The notes: generated by a model not told the origin, from the letters alone. Counted from the first letter of the stretch, positions 1 to 8,203 are shown. The stretch: DNA of 12,983 bases from Psychrosphaera sp. (GCA_028098005.1 JAOHFM010000046.1:1-12983); one strand, 5' to 3'. Translations and numbers: made by a program.

Positions 1-692
1 CTTTGGTGCCGCCTGCTATTACGATGACGTTGTACTTCGTTATTTTTGGGAATCTAATAGGGTCTAGAATTGGCGACATGGGTGGTTTTGACTACATGTC
101 TTTTATTGTCCCTGGTTTAATTATGATGTCAGTGATTACTAACTCATATTCAAATGTGGCAAGTTCTTTTTATAGCGCTAAGTTTCAGCGAAACATCGAA
201 GAAATGCTAGTGGCGCCAGTACCAAACTTTGTTATCGTGCTCGGCTTTATAGGCGGTGGTATGTTGCGCGGCCTGTTGGTTGGTCTAATCGTTACTTGTG
301 TATCCCTGCTATTTGTTGATATTCAAATACACAGTATAGCCACACTAGTTATTACGGTACTAATGACCTCAATGGTGTTCTCTTTAGCTGGGTTAATTAA
401 CGCTATTTTTGCTAATTCATTTGACGATATCTCAATTATACCTACTTTTATTCTTACCCCACTGACGTACCTTGGTGGTGTTTTTTATAGCTTAAGTTTG
501 TTACCTGAGTTTTGGCAATCTGTTTCTAAAATAAACCCAATTGTTTATATGGTTAACGCTTTTAGGTACGGGTTTTTAGGCGTTTCTGACGTTGATCTTT
601 CTGTAGCAATATCAATGATTGTGGGCTTTGTGATTGTATTTTTCACTATTGCAATGACGCTTATTAACAAAGGAATTGGAATTCGAAGTTAA
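1..692 (+). CDS. yadH: ABC-2 type transporter permease, YadH-like (5' end missing)
   Basis: Inner-membrane permease subunit of an ABC exporter; in the family it pairs with a YadG-type ATPase, whose gene would lie upstream outside the window. About 229 codons are present against roughly 256 in E. coli YadH as I remember it, so the first 25-30 residues are missing. The reading frame is open to the left edge, so the apparent TTG near base 3 is not a real start. The sequence closely follows YadH from LVPPAITMTLYF to the end, including the conserved stretches NLIGSRIGDM, FIVPGLIMMSVITN, KFQRNIEEMLVAPVP and TPLTYLGGVFYSL, with several hydrophobic membrane segments and a charged GIRS tail. The substrate is not known from sequence. 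The family assignment is secure; the symbol rests on remembered similarity. Confidence 0.9.
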   Translation, partial: LVPPAITMTLYFVIFGNLIGSRIGDMGGFDYMSFIVPGLIMMSVITNSYSNVASSFYSAKFQRNIEEMLVAPVPNFVIVLGFIGGGMLRGLLVGLIVTCVSLLFVDIQIHSIATLVITVLMTSMVFSLAGLINAIFANSFDDISIIPTFILTPLTYLGGVFYSLSLLPEFWQSVSKINPIVYMVNAFRYGFLGVSDVDLSVAISMIVGFVIVFFTIAMTLINKGIGIRS

Positions 693-792
693 ATATTTAT
701 TTTTTAGTTTGCCTTGTTGAATTGAATTCTTTGTCTAAACTTAAGTCGTTACAAGAAGTTATGGTTAATTTACAACCATACAACCTTTAAAC

Positions 793-814
793 AGCCCTTT
801 AATATTAAAGGGCT
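793..814. repeat. Perfect 22-bp palindrome overlapping the MCP promoter -35
   Basis: Two 11-base arms (AGCCCTTTAAT and its exact reverse complement) meet with no spacer. The right arm contains the TAAA of the sigma-28 promoter at 806-809. No T-run follows on the plus strand, so it is a poor intrinsic terminator for the upstream permease gene. It could be an operator or a transcript-end hairpin. Confidence 0.6.
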
Positions 815-832
815 AGCGGCAAGCGCCGATAT
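806..832 (+). promoter_or_regulatory. Sigma-28 (FliA) promoter for the chemoreceptor gene
   Basis: TAAAGGGC at 806-813, an 11-base spacer, then GCCGATAT at 825-832. This matches the known FliA consensus (TAAAGTTT, N11, GCCGATAA) at all the strongly conserved positions with the exact spacing. It lies about 40 bases before the MCP start codon, where flagellar-regulon promoters of chemoreceptors are expected. It implies co-expression with late flagellar genes. Confidence 0.85.
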
Positions 833-869
833 ACTAAATGCTTTCGACAAAACAATAGGTAGATGAAGT

Positions 870-2489
870 GTGAATAAATTTCAAAATCTCAGCGTTTTCA
901 TAAAGATTAATGTCATTACATTAATTGCATTAATTGCACTGATTATTGTAATTGTTTTAAACGCCCTTGCTAGTCAAGAGAACAACAAAAATATTGATGA
1001 TCTAAAAGATCGTCGGTATCAAATTGCAAAAATATCTACCGCGAATTCATTTATTATCAACCGAATAGATGAGTTATATAGTCAAGCGGTCTCTTTTGGT
1101 GATGAAGAGTTAATCTCAAAAGCTGATGAAGAGTATCAAGTTCTTAAAAAGAATATAGAAAGCATTCTTAAGTTAGATAGAGCAAATCGCGCTAAGCTGG
1201 AGCAGTTTGAAGGAACACTTGATCAATATAATACAATCGCTCAAGAAATTGTTACCACGTTTTTAAGCGGCGATGCTGATTTTTCAGTCATTCAACAAAA
1301 GTCTTCAGAAAAAGCAGAGTTGTTTAAGCAACTCAATGATAATTTAGAGCAATATAAGTCACAGTCCGACCGTGAATATGTAGAGCTTGCGGAAAACGCA
1401 AAAGAACGTTCTGAAAACACCATAATGCAGAGTATTGCCGTTTCTGTAGTGCTGGTCATTCTTATCGTGCTATTAGGTGTATTCATCGGTCGTGTTATTA
1501 GGCAAGCCGCATCAGATGCAGCTGAAACCCTTGGTGAGTTAGCTAAAGGTGATGGTGATTTAAAATCAACGCTAGATGTTCGAAGCGAAGACGAAATTGG
1601 CCAAATGTCGAAAAACTTTAATGGCTTCATGGAAGTGCTTAGAGCCGCTATTAGCGATGTCATGGCCGTCGTACAACCTCTTTTGGATAATTCAACTCGA
1701 TTAATACAACGCATGGAAGTTGCCGAATCCGCAATGCATAAGCAAAGTGAAGATTCAGAAATGGTAAAACAATCCATGGAAGAGATGAATCAAAGTGTTA
1801 ATGAGATTTCCAACTCAGCTAATGAAGCTGCTGTAGCAACAGAAAACGCAGAAAACGAAGCCAATCAAAGTTTAGATATCTTGAACCAGTCAATGGCTGT
1901 ATCTCAAGCTTTAAATAATGAAATTAAAGGTGCGTCTTCTGTTATTCACAAGTTAGCGCAAGACACTCAAAACGTGAACCAAATCCTAGACGTAATTACT
2001 TCAATTGCTGAGCAAACAAACCTACTAGCGCTAAACGCCGCTATCGAAGCAGCAAGGGCTGGGGAACAAGGTAGAGGCTTTGCGGTTGTAGCAGATGAAG
2101 TCCGAGAGTTGGCATCAAGAACATCAAAATCTACAACTGAGATTCGAGAGTTATTAAATGCATTAACTGAAGCTGCAACAGCCTCCGTTGACTCAATGGA
2201 AAGTGCAAGTGCTCAAGCTGAGCGCAACGAAGAGTATGCAGCACAAACTGGTAAGTCAGTTAATAAAATCGCTGGACATATTAATACTATCAACGGCTTA
2301 AATACTCAAATAGCGACGGCCACTGAAGAGCAGACTTCTGTTGCGAATACAGTAATGACAAACGTGAACGATATGAACCAGTCAATTGGTAGTTCCCTTG
2401 AAGCATTGGATGGTATTAGAGACGTATCGAAAAGTCTTCATACGCTGTCTGATGACCTACTTGAAGCAGCGTCTAAATTTAAGCTTTAA
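870..2489 (+). CDS. Methyl-accepting chemotaxis protein
   Basis: Transmembrane chemoreceptor that signals through CheA/CheW to the flagellar motor. Of 539 residues, TM1 is about 11-32, a mostly helical periplasmic sensor region spans about 33-185, TM2 is about 188-209, and a HAMP linker about 210-263. A long coiled-coil signalling domain follows. Its conserved hairpin tip starts at E381 ([20 protein letters not shown]) and continues through [15 protein letters not shown]. The ligand is unknown; the sensor region is helical and resembles four-helix-bundle types in size. No C-terminal NWETF-like CheR/CheB tether is present, as it ends KFKL. The start is GTG at 870 with AGGT at 857-860, nine bases upstream. 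Transcription is expected from the sigma-28 promoter at 806-832 and ends at the terminator at 2512-2544, so it is a single-gene unit. Confidence 0.95.
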   Translation: MNKFQNLSVFIKINVITLIALIALIIVIVLNALASQENNKNIDDLKDRRYQIAKISTANSFIINRIDELYSQAVSFGDEELISKADEEYQVLKKNIESILKLDRANRAKLEQFEGTLDQYNTIAQEIVTTFLSGDADFSVIQQKSSEKAELFKQLNDNLEQYKSQSDREYVELAENAKERSENTIMQSIAVSVVLVILIVLLGVFIGRVIRQAASDAAETLGELAKGDGDLKSTLDVRSEDEIGQMSKNFNGFMEVLRAAISDVMAVVQPLLDNSTRLIQRMEVAESAMHKQSEDSEMVKQSMEEMNQSVNEISNSANEAAVATENAENEANQSLDILNQSMAVSQALNNEIKGASSVIHKLAQDTQNVNQILDVITSIAEQTNLLALNAAIEAARAGEQGRGFAVVADEVRELASRTSKSTTEIRELLNALTEAATASVDSMESASAQAERNEEYAAQTGKSVNKIAGHINTINGLNTQIATATEEQTSVANTVMTNVNDMNQSIGSSLEALDGIRDVSKSLHTLSDDLLEAASKFKL

Positions 2490-2511
2490 AGTTAAGTCAG
2501 TAAATTTAATT

Positions 2512-2544
2512 AAAAAAGGTCGTAGAGCGGCCTTTTTTGTTTTC
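2512..2544 (+). terminator. Rho-independent terminator after the MCP gene
   Basis: Stem 2512-2522 pairs with 2528-2538 (A6-GGTCG against CGGCC-T6, one G-T wobble) around a 5-base loop, and a T-rich tail follows. It begins 23 bases after the MCP stop codon and separates the MCP gene from purC. Confidence 0.85.
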
Positions 2545-2612
2545 TATTTCCTCGTTCATTTTGTTAGACTTCAAAGCCAAATTTACCTCCCTACTTTAAT
2601 GGATTTGTCTCA

Positions 2613-3716
2613 ATGAATTTGGCTCAATCAGTACTTGCTGTAAATGATGATCTTCCAATCAAAACAAACTTGCCAGTACACAGCGGTAAAGTCCGATCTG
2701 TTTATTGGTTAACGGCTGAGGATAGCAAACGCCTTATTGCTGAAAACAACTATGATGTAGAGCCAAATACGCCTCTAGCCATTATGGTTATTAGCGATCG
2801 TATCTCAGCTTTTGATTGTGTATGGCATGGTGAAGGCGGATTGCAAGGTGTGCCTGGAAAAGGCGCAGCACTAAATGCTATTTCAAATCATTGGTTTAGC
2901 CTATTCAAACAGCATGGTCTTGCCGATAGTCATATTTTAGATATCCCTCACCCTTTTGTTTGGATAGTCCAAAAAGCAAAACCGGTCATGATAGAAGCCA
3001 TCGCTCGTCAGTACATTACAGGCTCTATGTGGCGAAGCTATGAAAAAGGCGAACGTGAGTTTTGTGGAATAACACTCCCAGAGGGTCTTATCAAAGATCA
3101 AAAGCTGCCAGAAAAACTCATTACGCCATCAACCAAAGGTATCTTAAAAGGTATACCCAATGTACCTGAGGCCGATGATGCTAATATTGCGAACCAAGAC
3201 ATAATCGACAATTTTGGAGCCTTTAAGTTTAAGTCACTAGAAGATGTCAGCCTTTATCAACGTCTTCTATTGGAAGGTTTTGACCTAATTAGTAAAGAGC
3301 TAGAGCAAATAAATCAAACGTTTGTAGATACCAAATTTGAGTTTGGCTATGTCAAAGACGCATCTGGGAACGACAAGCTAATATATATGGATGAAGTAGG
3401 TACACCAGACTCATCACGTATTTGGGATACCGCTGAATACGAAAGAGGCAATATCGTAGAGAACTCTAAAGAAGGTTTCAGACAGATGCTTTTGAATCAC
3501 TTCCCTGACCCAGATATTTTACTTAACAAAAATCGTATGCCTGAGCGCAACGATTTAGCTAAAAATAATGCGTTACCAGTTGATGCCCTATTGGCAGTTT
3601 CTCACACCTATAGAAACATAGCTGAGAAAATAACAGGCAAACCAATTACCTTATCTGAAAACCCTAAGCAGGAAATTATCGATATCTTGAAACGTGATTT
3701 TGATTTAATAAAATAA
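2613..3716 (+). CDS. purC: Phosphoribosylaminoimidazole-succinocarboxamide synthase (SAICAR synthetase)
   Basis: Cytosolic enzyme of de novo purine synthesis that joins CAIR and aspartate, with ATP, to give SAICAR. Family marks are the N-terminal [10 protein letters not shown] (nucleotide-binding region), TPSTKG at 171-176, FEFGYVKD, and [12 protein letters not shown] from D260 to about 271. At 367 residues it belongs to the long PurC form known from Shewanella, Vibrio and relatives, not the roughly 237-residue E. coli form; the extra length is mainly insertions plus a C-terminal helical part. The start is ATG 2613. No good Shine-Dalgarno sequence precedes it, and a five-codon frame starting at 2599 ends in an overlapping ATGA at 2613-2616. 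I see no convincing PurR-type operator or promoter upstream. It stands alone between two terminator-like regions. Confidence 0.95.
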   Translation: MNLAQSVLAVNDDLPIKTNLPVHSGKVRSVYWLTAEDSKRLIAENNYDVEPNTPLAIMVISDRISAFDCVWHGEGGLQGVPGKGAALNAISNHWFSLFKQHGLADSHILDIPHPFVWIVQKAKPVMIEAIARQYITGSMWRSYEKGEREFCGITLPEGLIKDQKLPEKLITPSTKGILKGIPNVPEADDANIANQDIIDNFGAFKFKSLEDVSLYQRLLLEGFDLISKELEQINQTFVDTKFEFGYVKDASGNDKLIYMDEVGTPDSSRIWDTAEYERGNIVENSKEGFRQMLLNHFPDPDILLNKNRMPERNDLAKNNALPVDALLAVSHTYRNIAEKITGKPITLSENPKQEIIDILKRDFDLIK

Positions 3717-3724
3717 CCATCATT

Positions 3725-3776
3725 GCTTTTCTAAAAGCATGTTTTTAATCAAATTAACGAATCTAAAACATGCTTT
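3725..3776 (+). terminator. Overlapping inverted repeats after purC (probable terminator region)
   Basis: Two alternative hairpins share the bases AAAGC at 3734-3738. A short one pairs GCTTTT (3725-3730) with AAAAGC (3733-3738) and is soon followed by TTTTT at 3742-3746. A longer one pairs AAAGCATGTTTT (3734-3745) with AAAACATGCTTT (3765-3776), a perfect 12-bp stem with a 19-base loop. They cannot form together. The location nine bases after the purC stop suggests transcription termination or mRNA 3' end protection. Confidence 0.55.
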
Positions 3777-3818
3777 GCTTTCCTAACTCGCTTACGCATA
3801 TCAATAAAGAATTTATTT

Positions 3819-3847
3819 TTGCCTGCCGCCACTAATGGCAGTACACT
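3819..3847 (+). promoter_or_regulatory. Candidate sigma-70 promoter for the cupredoxin operon
   Basis: TTGCCT at 3819-3824 and TACACT at 3842-3847 are separated by exactly 17 bases; each matches four of six consensus positions. A dyad CTGCC-N9-GGCAG (3823-3827 and 3837-3841) lies between the hexamers, a position suited to an operator. Transcription would start near 3853, upstream of the ATG at 3876. Confidence 0.35.
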
Positions 3848-3866
3848 AACATTTGGCGATTTTATT

Positions 3867-3870
3867 GAGG
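3867..3870 (+). promoter_or_regulatory. Ribosome binding site deciding the cupredoxin start
   Basis: GAGG (within TGAGGT) lies five bases before ATG 3876. The frame is open further upstream to 3819, but that longer version has no comparable site and would put 19 non-signal residues in front of a typical signal peptide. Confidence 0.7.
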
Positions 3871-3875
3871 TACCT

Positions 3876-4547
3876 ATGCGGCTAACTACTTTTGCAACTT
3901 TGTTATCACTAACTTTCTTTTTAACCGTGAGTAGTATTTCTTTGCATGCCGCGATTACACACAAAGTGGACATTTTAGTGCTGTCCACTAAGCATCAATC
4001 AGTGTCAAATGTTGGAATCTCTTTAATACCCAAAAGCATCCCTAAAAATGGTTATCAAAAGCCTGTAGAACCTCAAGTTGTCCACCAAATTGATACTCAA
4101 TTTTCACCCCACATTTTAATGGCTCAAAGAGGAGCTGAAATAAGCTTTCCTAATGCTGATAATGTAAAACACCATGTTTACTCATTTTCAGAAGCGAAAA
4201 AATTTGAGCTTAGGCTATATAAAGAAGAAAAACCTGAACCAATTCCGTTTGATAAAGTTGGTACCGTAACATTGGGCTGCAATATTCATGACTGGATGTT
4301 GGGGTATGTCTATGTGGTAGACACTCCTTATTTTTCGAAAACGAATGAATCCGGTTTTGTTCAGCTAGAAATTCCTAGTGGTGAATATGAATTACGTTTA
4401 CATAACCCATTACTGCAGTTTGAGGATAGTGAGTTTGTTCGCATTATTTCTGTTTTAGATAACCAAAACATTACAGTGTCACTTAAACAACCTATGCTAA
4501 AAGCAACCGACGGTTTTGATGAAGGCGATGAATTTGATGCTTATTAA
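3876..4547 (+). CDS. Secreted cupredoxin-like copper protein ("methylamine utilization protein" type)
   Basis: Predicted periplasmic protein of 223 residues. Residues 1-26 form a signal peptide (MRLTTF, hydrophobic core, cleavage near LHAA). The middle is a plastocyanin-like fold: NADNVKHHVYSF supplies H100 (or H99), and LGCNIHDWMLGY supplies C135, H138 and M141, the expected Cys-His-Met ligands of a type 1 copper site. A C-terminal beta-rich segment of about 155-210 (SGFVQLEIPSGEYELRLHNP) resembles a small carboxypeptidase-regulatory or Ig-like domain, and the tail is acidic. Homologues are, as I recall, often labelled methylamine utilization proteins, but no methylamine dehydrogenase genes are here, so that label should not be read as a function. 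It is first in a three-gene unit, with its last codons overlapping the start of the c-di-GMP gene. Copper carriage or sensing is inference; the ligand pattern is seen. Confidence 0.8.
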   Translation: MRLTTFATLLSLTFFLTVSSISLHAAITHKVDILVLSTKHQSVSNVGISLIPKSIPKNGYQKPVEPQVVHQIDTQFSPHILMAQRGAEISFPNADNVKHHVYSFSEAKKFELRLYKEEKPEPIPFDKVGTVTLGCNIHDWMLGYVYVVDTPYFSKTNESGFVQLEIPSGEYELRLHNPLLQFEDSEFVRIISVLDNQNITVSLKQPMLKATDGFDEGDEFDAY

Positions 4548-6879
4548 TTTTCGCTCATTACAAAACCGAAATTTTTTACTTTTCTTATTTGCATTAATAA
4601 TAACCGTGAGTTCAGTGCTTGCTGTCACTTTACAACAAACCTATGAACACTCTACAAAACAAATTGACGCTCAGTTTGATAGTTCATATTCGGTTCTTCT
4701 CTATCGACTCGAATCAGAAGCACTTGGATTAGATAGAGGATTAGACGCAGCGAGTAAAAACTTTAGTCTAAAGAGTTTAATTCTAGGCGGAAAAAAAGAT
4801 CCAACCTCTTTGCGGGTAGCTCTGGTTAATTATCAAAGTCGCCTGAACTCAGATTTTATTGCTGTAATCGACCAAAATAAACAACCTGTAGTTAGTACCC
4901 TCACTTTAGAAGAACCAATGAGTATTGGCCCTTTAAATAGAAGCCTGCGCTTTGGCCTTATAAATGGAGAGTTGTTTTTAGTATCTATCAAAGCAATAAA
5001 AGAAGTTGAAAGAATACCAAAACCAAATGCTTATATTATTGCAGGGCTAAATGTATCTAGCTTGTTTTCATCTGACATTAAGTCAATTACTAATTTTGAG
5101 TTAAGTATAAGATATGACAATAAAATACATGCTTCTACTATTGATAGTGTCCCTAACAAAGAACTGACTAAGGCTTTTTCTGAATTTGAGCCATTATCAG
5201 GCCACTCAAAAGTTAAAAATTCCCAGTCAGTGGCCTTTGATAATAGTTCGAGTATTTCATACCAGTCTTACATGGGTGAAATAAATGACATCCCACTAAA
5301 CGTATTTTTTACTTTGCCTGAGTCCAAAGCTCACCTTAATTACGACCAACTCATCTTACAGTTATCTGCTGCAATCGCGATTATAATGGTACTTATTTCC
5401 TTTTTAACCTTCTCTTTCTCAAAGAGCATTGCTAAACCATTGCGCGTACTAGCAAATGTAGCTAACCAAATTAGAAAGGGAGAGTACCCTTTAATCAAGC
5501 ATGACAAATCCTTATCGGAAGTAGAAACGCTCTCCTTAGCCTTAGCAGGTATGCAAGGTGCTATTCAAAAGCGTGAAAAGGAAAACCATAAACTAGCTTA
5601 TTTTAATCCTCTAACTGGATTACCAAATAGAATCTACTTTACTTCTCAAATTAAAAAACAAATAGAACAGTATGAAGGCCACACCTTTGCCGTACTTTGG
5701 ATGGACGTTGATCGCTTCAAGGACATTAATGATACGTTGGGCCACGAGTTTGGCGACGAAGTAATTAAATCGATTGCGAAAAGATTAGAAGACAACGCTC
5801 AAAGGAATATGTTCTTAGCTTACTTAGATGGCGATGAGTTTGCTGCTTATATTGTTATTCAAAACGAACAGGAAGCCGTAGTTGCAGCGAATCAAATAGA
5901 CCATTTATTCGATACTCCATTCATCGTTAAGGACATTGCATTAGACGTGTCTATTAGCATAGGGGTTTCACTATATCCTGATGATACAAAAGTAGCAGAG
6001 AAATTGATGCAGTATGCGGATATCGCACTCTATGAATCTAAAGAGCAACATCATAGTGTTAGTCGCTACAAAGACTCAAATAACAAGTACTCCGTTGTGA
6101 GGTTAAGTTTAATGACGGAGTTAAAGCAAGCGATTGAAGATGGTCAATTAACGCTTAACTACCAACCTAAAATTGATGTTTCTACCGGAAAGGTTGTAAG
6201 TGTTGAGTCTTTAGTTCGATGGAAACACCCAGAGCATGGTTTTATATTTCCCGACGAGTTTATTCCTCTTGCTGAACAAACAGGTAACATCCGACACTTA
6301 ACACATTGGGCCATTGAGGTTGCACTGCAAGAGCACGTGCGTTTACGCGAACTGGGTTTTGATATAAAAATGGCAGTAAACATATCTGCTGTTGATGTAT
6401 CAGATTTAGAGCTCCCACCTTTTGTTAGTAACTTATTAGAACGTTATTCGGTAGCCCCTACCTCTTTGATCCTTGAGGTCACGGAAAGTGCAATTATGTC
6501 TGATCCGGATAAAGCGATGGTTGCACTAAACATGCTAAAAAACATGTCTATTAGGCTATCAATTGATGATTTTGGAACCGGTTATTCATCAATGGAGCAG
6601 TTAAAACGAGCACCTGTAGATGAGCTAAAAATTGACAAATCCTTTGTGCTTGATTTAGCAACGAATAAAGATGATTTGATCATAGTGAAGTCAATCACTA
6701 GCCTAGCGCACAATTTAGGTATGACCATCGTTGCTGAAGGCGTTGAAGATAATGGCAGTTTATCGGCTTTAAAAGAGTTAAAAGTTGAAACTGCGCAAGG
6801 CTACTTTATTAGCAAACCCGTTGAATCTGCTATTTTAGAAGAGTGGTTGCAGAACAATGCCGGTTACTTTAAAAGTTAA
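4537..6879 (+). CDS. Membrane GGDEF/EAL c-di-GMP signalling protein with periplasmic sensor region
   Basis: Bifunctional-type c-di-GMP enzyme of 780 residues from this start. TM1 is about 13-32 and a periplasmic region of about 235 residues follows (probably Cache/CHASE-like, from stretches such as DFIAVIDQNKQPVVS). TM2 is about 272-294 and HAMP about 295-348, then GGDEF and EAL domains. GGDEF: metal Asp D390 and FKDINDTLGHEFGD are intact, but the signature reads D431-G-D-E-F, and no RxxD inhibitory site precedes it. EAL: E557-S-L-V-R, NIS, EVTE, D677-D678-FGTGYSS, LKIDKSF, E734-GVE and AQGYF are all present, so phosphodiesterase activity is likely; cyclase activity is less certain. Starts at TTG 4516 and ATG 4519, 4528 or 4537 are all possible. 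I chose 4537 because AAGG at 4522-4525 precedes it, though the spacing is long. It overlaps the cupredoxin gene by 11 bases, suggesting translational coupling. Confidence 0.93.
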   Translation: MLINFRSLQNRNFLLFLFALIITVSSVLAVTLQQTYEHSTKQIDAQFDSSYSVLLYRLESEALGLDRGLDAASKNFSLKSLILGGKKDPTSLRVALVNYQSRLNSDFIAVIDQNKQPVVSTLTLEEPMSIGPLNRSLRFGLINGELFLVSIKAIKEVERIPKPNAYIIAGLNVSSLFSSDIKSITNFELSIRYDNKIHASTIDSVPNKELTKAFSEFEPLSGHSKVKNSQSVAFDNSSSISYQSYMGEINDIPLNVFFTLPESKAHLNYDQLILQLSAAIAIIMVLISFLTFSFSKSIAKPLRVLANVANQIRKGEYPLIKHDKSLSEVETLSLALAGMQGAIQKREKENHKLAYFNPLTGLPNRIYFTSQIKKQIEQYEGHTFAVLWMDVDRFKDINDTLGHEFGDEVIKSIAKRLEDNAQRNMFLAYLDGDEFAAYIVIQNEQEAVVAANQIDHLFDTPFIVKDIALDVSISIGVSLYPDDTKVAEKLMQYADIALYESKEQHHSVSRYKDSNNKYSVVRLSLMTELKQAIEDGQLTLNYQPKIDVSTGKVVSVESLVRWKHPEHGFIFPDEFIPLAEQTGNIRHLTHWAIEVALQEHVRLRELGFDIKMAVNISAVDVSDLELPPFVSNLLERYSVAPTSLILEVTESAIMSDPDKAMVALNMLKNMSIRLSIDDFGTGYSSMEQLKRAPVDELKIDKSFVLDLATNKDDLIIVKSITSLAHNLGMTIVAEGVEDNGSLSALKELKVETAQGYFISKPVESAILEEWLQNNAGYFKS

Positions 6880-6884
6880 TACAA

Positions 6885-8126
6885 ATGATAATAAAGCTTA
6901 AACCTCACATGCTGGCTAGCTTAGCTTTGATAGCTAGCATAAATGCCTCTGCCAATATAACTACTAAGTCTTTAGTGGAGGTTAGCCTACACGCAAATAG
7001 CAATGAACATGGATGGATAAAAAGTTGGCTAGACAAAGGGGTTGGCGTCCATCGATACAATGACGAACTTGAAGTAACGCTGGATCAGGCTCTCACTGAA
7101 ATAAGTATAGACTTTACCAACTCATTTTCAGCCTTTGCAACCGCTCAATACACGCCCGACGGCGATAGCAAACTGGGCTTTAATGAAGCTTACATTAATT
7201 ATCAACCTCTAAACCAAGGATTAAAACATCAAGTTAAAGTTGGTTATTTTTACCCTCAATTTTCTCTAGAAAACTCAGATATAGGTTGGACAAGCCCATA
7301 TACTTTTAATTTCTCAGCAATAAACAGCTGGGTTGGAGAAGAGATAAAACCGCTTGGTTTTGAGTGGCAAATTAAACGTCCTGGCAGACAAAACAAAAGT
7401 AATTTTAGTTATACCGGCGTACTTTCTGCTTATGTTCAAAATGACGGCCTTGCCTCTTTATTGGCGTGGCGAGGTTGGGCAATTCATAACCGCCAGTCTG
7501 TTATTGGCGAAAAGGTAAACTTTGCCGACTATTTCCAGTTCCAGCCAGTGGAAAACCCAAACCCAAGTTACGTAGACATAAACGATGAAACAGACCGTCG
7601 AGTCGGGTTTTACATTGGGGCACATATACAATATCAACGAAGTACTGATATCCGCCTCTACTATTACGATAACAAAGCCGATCCATTTTCGATAGAGACA
7701 GATATGCAATACGGTTGGCGAACTCGTTTTGTCTCTACTGCATTTTTACATAAGCTAACACCGCAATTTAGGCTATTGGGCCAATATATGTATGGCAGCA
7801 CGGAAATGGGGGACAATCAAAAAGGCGTACATAACGACTTTTCATCTTGGTATTTAATGGCGCATTATAGGTTAAATACGCATAGAGCCACTATAAGATT
7901 CGATGGATTTAATGTTACCGATAACGACTTCACCTCTTATGACCCAAATGAAAGTGACGGTAATAGCGTAACCGTCAGCTATCGATATCAAGCTTCACAA
8001 TCGCTACAAATTGGTACCGAAATTACAATGACGCAAAGCGAAAACCAAAATCGAACCTTATGGGTTGGTTGGCAAGCTAAACAAAAACAAACGTCGTATT
8101 CAATTACAACACAGTATCGTTTTTAA
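6885..8126 (+). CDS. Outer-membrane beta-barrel protein, porin-like
   Basis: Predicted outer-membrane protein of 413 residues. Residues 1-23 are a signal peptide (MIIKLKPHM, hydrophobic stretch, cleavage after ASA). The rest alternates polar and hydrophobic or aromatic residues throughout (for example VGYFYPQFSLENSDIGW, IRLYYYDN, SWYLMAHYRLN) and ends in ITTQYRF, a typical terminal Phe signal for barrel assembly by the BAM machinery. I do not recognise a specific family; it may be a porin or a structural barrel. The start is ATG 6885, five bases after the stop of the c-di-GMP gene and without a clear Shine-Dalgarno sequence, so translation is probably coupled. The later ATG at 6909 would remove the positively charged signal n-region. 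It is the third gene of the operon and is convergent with recA. Confidence 0.75.
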   Translation: MIIKLKPHMLASLALIASINASANITTKSLVEVSLHANSNEHGWIKSWLDKGVGVHRYNDELEVTLDQALTEISIDFTNSFSAFATAQYTPDGDSKLGFNEAYINYQPLNQGLKHQVKVGYFYPQFSLENSDIGWTSPYTFNFSAINSWVGEEIKPLGFEWQIKRPGRQNKSNFSYTGVLSAYVQNDGLASLLAWRGWAIHNRQSVIGEKVNFADYFQFQPVENPNPSYVDINDETDRRVGFYIGAHIQYQRSTDIRLYYYDNKADPFSIETDMQYGWRTRFVSTAFLHKLTPQFRLLGQYMYGSTEMGDNQKGVHNDFSSWYLMAHYRLNTHRATIRFDGFNVTDNDFTSYDPNESDGNSVTVSYRYQASQSLQIGTEITMTQSENQNRTLWVGWQAKQKQTSYSITTQYRF

Positions 8127-8153
8127 ACTAACCCGTATAAATATGTAGGCATA

Positions 8154-8185
8154 AAAAAAGCCGCCTTGAACTGAGGCGACTTTTG
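8154..8185. terminator. Bidirectional terminator between the barrel gene and recA
   Basis: A-run, GCCGCCT (8160-8166), 7-base loop, AGGCGAC (8174-8180), then TTTT. The stem has one internal C-A mismatch and is extended by A-T pairs. Read on the minus strand the hairpin is followed by seven Ts, so it serves recA best; read forward it ends the cupredoxin operon with a short T-run. Confidence 0.8.
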
Positions 8186-8203
8186 CAGGGTCAACTTTTA
8201 AAA

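Noticed and set aside
760..780. TATGGTT/AACCATA inverted repeat after yadH as a terminator
   Set aside because: A 7-bp AT-rich stem with no T-run following; too weak to call.
906..965. Short repeated ATTAATTGCA units near the MCP start
   Set aside because: They encode the Ile/Leu/Ala-rich first membrane helix; low-complexity coding sequence explains them.
1292..1777. 161-codon open frame on the minus strand
   Set aside because: It lies wholly inside the MCP gene, is serine- and threonine-rich in an antisense way, and has no recognisable domain; it is a shadow of the real gene.
2386..2616. 76-codon plus-strand frame spanning the MCP end and purC leader
   Set aside because: It runs through the MCP coding region and the terminator hairpin; no protein features.
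3819..3875. Upstream extension of the cupredoxin frame (19 extra codons)
   Set aside because: It would bury the signal peptide, and TGAGGT sits just before ATG 3876; the segment overlaps a candidate promoter instead.
3749..3988. 79-codon minus-strand frame
   Set aside because: It covers the intergenic region and the antisense of the cupredoxin signal peptide; no start signal or domain.
3876..4547. True role in methylamine metabolism
   Set aside because: The common database label comes from cupredoxin similarity; no methylamine dehydrogenase or maturation genes are in the window.
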